Source: Aristolochia californica (Eukaryota > Streptophyta > Magnoliopsida > Piperales > Aristolochiaceae). From it: a DNA stretch of 64,000 bases. The position numbers and the translations under genes were made by a program. Below the pieces are notes generated by a model, which was given only the letters and a program-made list of their open reading frames with translations, was not told the origin of the DNA and did not search any database. The stretch covers positions 24,909,227-24,973,226 of the forward strand of contig JARWKL010000012.1 of assembly GCA_029961685.1 (NCBI GenBank). Reading direction: 5' to 3'. This document shows, piece after piece, positions 60,407 through 64,000 of this stretch (position 1 is its first letter; every line of letters begins with the position of its first letter).

Positions 60407-62617
60407 TGATTTCCGGAGTCCTGATTTGGTAAGAGAGTAAATCCTTCTGAAAGATACTATGATTTTTGTGCTTTTCTTAAGACTGCAATGACTAGACAGT
60501 AAAGCGTTTTTTTATCAGTAGCATGACTCGCCATACAAATTGTTTTCTTATTTAAGTCTGTATGTTGGTGTGTAAGCACTTGTGCATATTTTAAATGGCT
60601 TTGAAAGAAAATGAGGTTGATAAAATACTCTAAAAAAGAAGAAACATCAAGCTTTCCTTGCTTCATCACGTTAAGCAGCGTTTAATGAAATTTTAATGAT
60701 TCATTGTTTGACTAGGCATAGATGAAGTTACACCTTATTAGCCCTTTGTCAGCATTTCGGAAATTTAATATTAATATAGGGAATTTGGGTATTTCTTAAT
60801 TTTAAAAATGATGAGAAATACTGTCGAGGGGTATTTTTGGATATTTGTGCGTATCGCAGACATGTCATTAATTTCACTTAAAAACATGGTAATTTCTGAT
60901 GTACTGAAGAGGTGAACTAATTTGTACTTAGGTTTCACTAGAATAAATCGTATGAGAGAGAGGGTGGTCGAGCTGACTGTTTTCCTGTTTCCAACTCTTC
61001 TTTCTCACTTCAGTTGCTCTGTTTTAAACCTTAATCTGTTTAGTTTACAATAAATAGGAAAAGACAAAATTGATAGGTTCTCCGTGGAAGCTTGTGGACG
61101 AACCAATCGAGGAACTCTCATCCAGAGTTATGTTCAAATCAACGACTTCAAAATAAAATGTAAATTTATGCCGAGTGCAGAATTAAATATGCCTTACCTA
61201 TTTGCAGTTGGGTAATCTCGTATGAAATGAAAATCTTGCTCAAATCCGACCGTGTATGACCTTGCACTGTTTCCTACGTGAGCTCACTTATCGTTAGAGT
61301 GAACTAGTTAGAAATCGAGTGATTATCTGCTGAGTATGTTCACTGTTCATTGCTTGCATTGTTTGGTATTGAATCAACCGAAAGTTAATAGATGCTTGTT
61401 AACCTACTAGGGTCAGACACCAAAAATGTCGAGAAATACGTCTGTCCGTCACATCTGCTCAAAAAAGAAAGAACGGAGTTTCAGCCTACCTGTTGATATC
61501 CATGGGCTCATTGCTAATATCCAGTATGTCTAAGTTATCAGCATCTGAGGAGCCCACTTTCTAAAAATGTGATATATCGTCCAAAAGACAGCAGCCATAA
61601 CATGATATTCATAACAAAATGCAAAAGAAAAAAAGACTTCGTGGCTTCAGGAGAGATTCTGCAGGAGGAATTACACTAAATATCCTTGTGAACATCTCAG
61701 ATCGGTTTATTACAAGTGACCAAAAAAACGGGACACCTTGAATATATGAAGCTCATTAATCCAACATCAACAGAAAAAATCCCAAGATATGAAGAGTTTT
61801 GGAATCAAGAATATATATGTACCCCATGTTTAAATCCAACACTTGCTTGTTTCTGCAATCTTCGGACTAAGACTTAAAATAAGACAAAAGCTTCTCATCT
61901 TTCTAAACAAATCAACAAATCTAACAAATCCAGGGAACACAATAGATCAATCACGCCAAACAAAGGCACAGTAGGCACAAACGCCCATGGACAAAGGGAA
62001 CTTGAACCTTAGGATACCTAAGCCTGAATGGCACATTAATATAATCAAGTTATATCTCTACAATCTTCTCAAATTCAATGTGACAGGCACTGAATTCTAG
62101 ACTAGACAATTATAAGAGTCCACGATGCTCATAACGATCTCCACAGATCTGTACCCAAAGAAACAACTCCCTAGATGATAACTTCCTCAATTCATTAACC
62201 AATACCATTTCCATTATAATACCATAAGAGTCATTCCTGTATTATACAGCTTCATTTGAGTTTGGGTCCCTTTGAGCTTTCGAAAGAGACGACTTAGTGT
62301 AGACAACAACACTAACAAAACACAAATAATAAAACAGGAATAAATATTGTATTCACAATACATGTGGACTAAAATGACTTTACTGTAGCTTGATTTAAAG
62401 GAATATATGTATTTACACATATTACCAGAGACTAAATACAAATAAACTGCTTCATCAACCTGCACATCTTTTCCCAAGCTATATATGTTAGACGGTTCGG
62501 TTCGGTTTCTCTAACCGTAAGTGACCCCGTCATCTTCTCTAACCCAATTCTTCAATATATTTACATGAGTATAATAGAATAAGCGTCTGGCCAGCTAAGA
62601 TTCAACAAATATGACTA
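60407..62617. other. Convergent intergenic region
   Basis: 3' UTR of the PITH gene and 3' flank of the VPE gene. Short open stretches only; no recognised gene or element. Confidence 0.45.
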
Positions 62618-64000
62618 TCATGCTGAAAATCCCCTCTTAACAGAACTGTAAGGCCCCAACGAAGTGTTGTCACATGCTTCTTTGGATAATGTAGCCATCT
62701 TCTCTTGATTGATTCCTGCATTGCAAATGTTTGCAAGGGAACGCATGTGTTTCATGCCATACTGCGACAAGGACCCACAATGAGTTTCGAAAGATCGTAC
62801 CTGGACCAGGAATACATACACATCAGTATTTGGTTCTGGTACATAGAATAGTATTTCACAACTCAGTTTAAGAAGGAGAGGTACTGGCCGCTTACCATCA
62901 TCTTGAGGCAGGTCCAATCATCTACCAAAGGCTGGCCTGCTGGTCGAACAGCATTCAACATCTCTGTGCCCTTAACAGATCCAAACAGTAACCTTCCGAT
63001 GAGCTCGATGCTTCTATCAATATGCATTCTATGTGACAACATATCAACCAGCTCCCTTTGAGCATGAACTTTCTTTGGAGAATCTTCAGGGGCTTTCCTG
63101 AACTGAACACATAAAGAGGCGGATTAAGAAAAATCATTTGGAAAAATGCATGTCAAAGGTGAACAGCCCAAAAATCAAGCAAATCAAACTAACCTTATTC
63201 CAGAAATAAACAAGGTCTGCATCCCGTTGGTTCACAGCCTTCGAAGGTAAGGGCAGTGCATTATTGTCATCAATGAAAGTTAAATTATCATTTGCAGGAT
63301 TTGTACCAATGAACAAAGATAGGTGCTTCGTGTTAAGATCCAAATCCCCATATTGCATAACATGGGACCCCAAGCTGTATGTGTCATGCTTTGAGGTCCT
63401 GGCTTTGACCTACATAGAGCCAGGGAATGAGATCTCTCTCTCAGATCCTGAAATTGATTCGACCAAAACAACAAGAAAAGGAAGAAAAGAATGAATGCTC
63501 ACTAGCTTGTATTGCTGCTTCAAAGTCTCTGTCCGTAAGTTGTGTACATCACTGCCAACATATGAAAAACATGTATCTAACTAAACTTCATCTATAAACT
63601 AAATCGTACTATGAAAAATGTACATTTACAATAAAAAACAATACTTTTCTTTAATAACCAAAGAATATTAATTGATGCAAAAAATCACAAACCTGTCTTC
63701 CATCCAAGCAATACTGTACAAGTCTCCCAAGCAAGTATCATACTCACGAGGTGGGCCTGGGATGTCCCCAGGACAATAAGTTCCCCAGCTGCTTTCTACA
63801 GCATTTGAAGCTGTGGTGGCGTAAATATTCATGTCTTCAGGGAGAAGGCCTTCAAAGATACTCCCTGATTCGCAGGCTTCAAGATAGAAAACCTGTAACA
63901 TAGTTGAACCATAACTGTTTTCCTTTTCATGAAATCAAGACTATGGAAGCAGTGAATCTAGGTAAAAAAAAAAATATTGCTCACCAAGCTCTTGTAAGAC
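62618..64000 (-). CDS. VPE: Vacuolar processing enzyme (legumain, C13 peptidase), C-terminal part
   Basis: Minus-strand exons 64000..63985 (partial), 63892..63693, 63551..63503, 63409..63194, 63102..62896 and 62800..62618; the 5' end lies beyond the window. The visible catalytic Cys is in [17 protein letters not shown], followed by [20 protein letters not shown] and [16 protein letters not shown], then [20 protein letters not shown]. The C-terminal prodomain (LSAM) follows, with [35 protein letters not shown] and a GFSA end. These enzymes cleave after Asn/Asp in vacuoles, mature seed proteins and mediate vacuolar cell death. The prodomain is removed at low pH. Nothing is broken in the visible part, and phases fit throughout. 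Subtype (alpha/beta/gamma) not assigned. Confidence 0.95.

Overview
The window is nuclear DNA of a flowering plant, most likely a eudicot. The evidence is AT-rich intergenic DNA, GT-AG introns, plant-only families (wall-associated kinase, AG-peptide, DUF1639, vacuolar processing enzyme) and plant retrotransposons primed by initiator-Met tRNA. Species cannot be read from the sequence. There are eleven spliced or single-exon protein genes that look intact (one runs off the right edge), two gene relics, one tRNA gene and several layers of transposable elements.

Region 1 (1-7.1 kb) is a transposon nest. A decayed Copia element on the minus strand (5' LTR 6563-7084) was invaded by a non-autonomous Ty3-type element (1788-5745, 5-bp duplication TCACC) and by a miniature LTR element in a tandem three-LTR state (560-1131, 5-bp duplication GCAGA). 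Its far end abuts another LTR (1-331). Region 2 (8.2-9.1 kb) is a neprosin-like gene relic that keeps only the propeptide region and has a premature stop.

Region 3 (9.6-17.2 kb): a wall-associated receptor-like kinase with two tandem galacturonan-binding ectodomains (+), the translocon subunit Sec61-beta (-) and ribosomal protein eS30 (+). Region 4 (19-26 kb): a GT14/BC10-type glycosyltransferase (+) with one 4.7-kb intron. Region 5 (26.9-36.5 kb): a DUF1639 gene (+), an arabinogalactan peptide gene (-) and tRNA-Ala(TGC) (-). Region 6 (37.8-49.6 kb) is gene dense: PHAX-type RNA export adaptor (+), CXXC zinc-binding UPF0587 protein (-), ribosomal protein eL31 (+) and a clade-E-like PP2C (-). 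The UPF0587 and eL31 genes are head to head. Region 7 (50-54 kb) holds MITE- and TRIM-like elements and a truncated BABAM1/MERIT40-like fragment. Region 8 (54.3-64 kb): a nine-exon PITH-domain gene (+) and the C-terminal exons of a vacuolar processing enzyme (-).

These genes do not form one pathway; the mix is housekeeping (translation, translocation, RNA export) plus cell-wall and secretory functions (WAK, AG-peptide, GT14, VPE). Exon joins were made by eye from splice sites, phase and family resemblance; each quoted CDS sums to whole codons. The most interesting observations are the double-ectodomain WAK with a 55-bp duplication that rewrites its C-terminus, the three-LTR miniature retroelement, the loss of the TATA box from one Ty3 LTR, an inverted repeat bracketing the eS30 TATA box, and a duplicated exon-1/splice-donor unit in the PITH gene.
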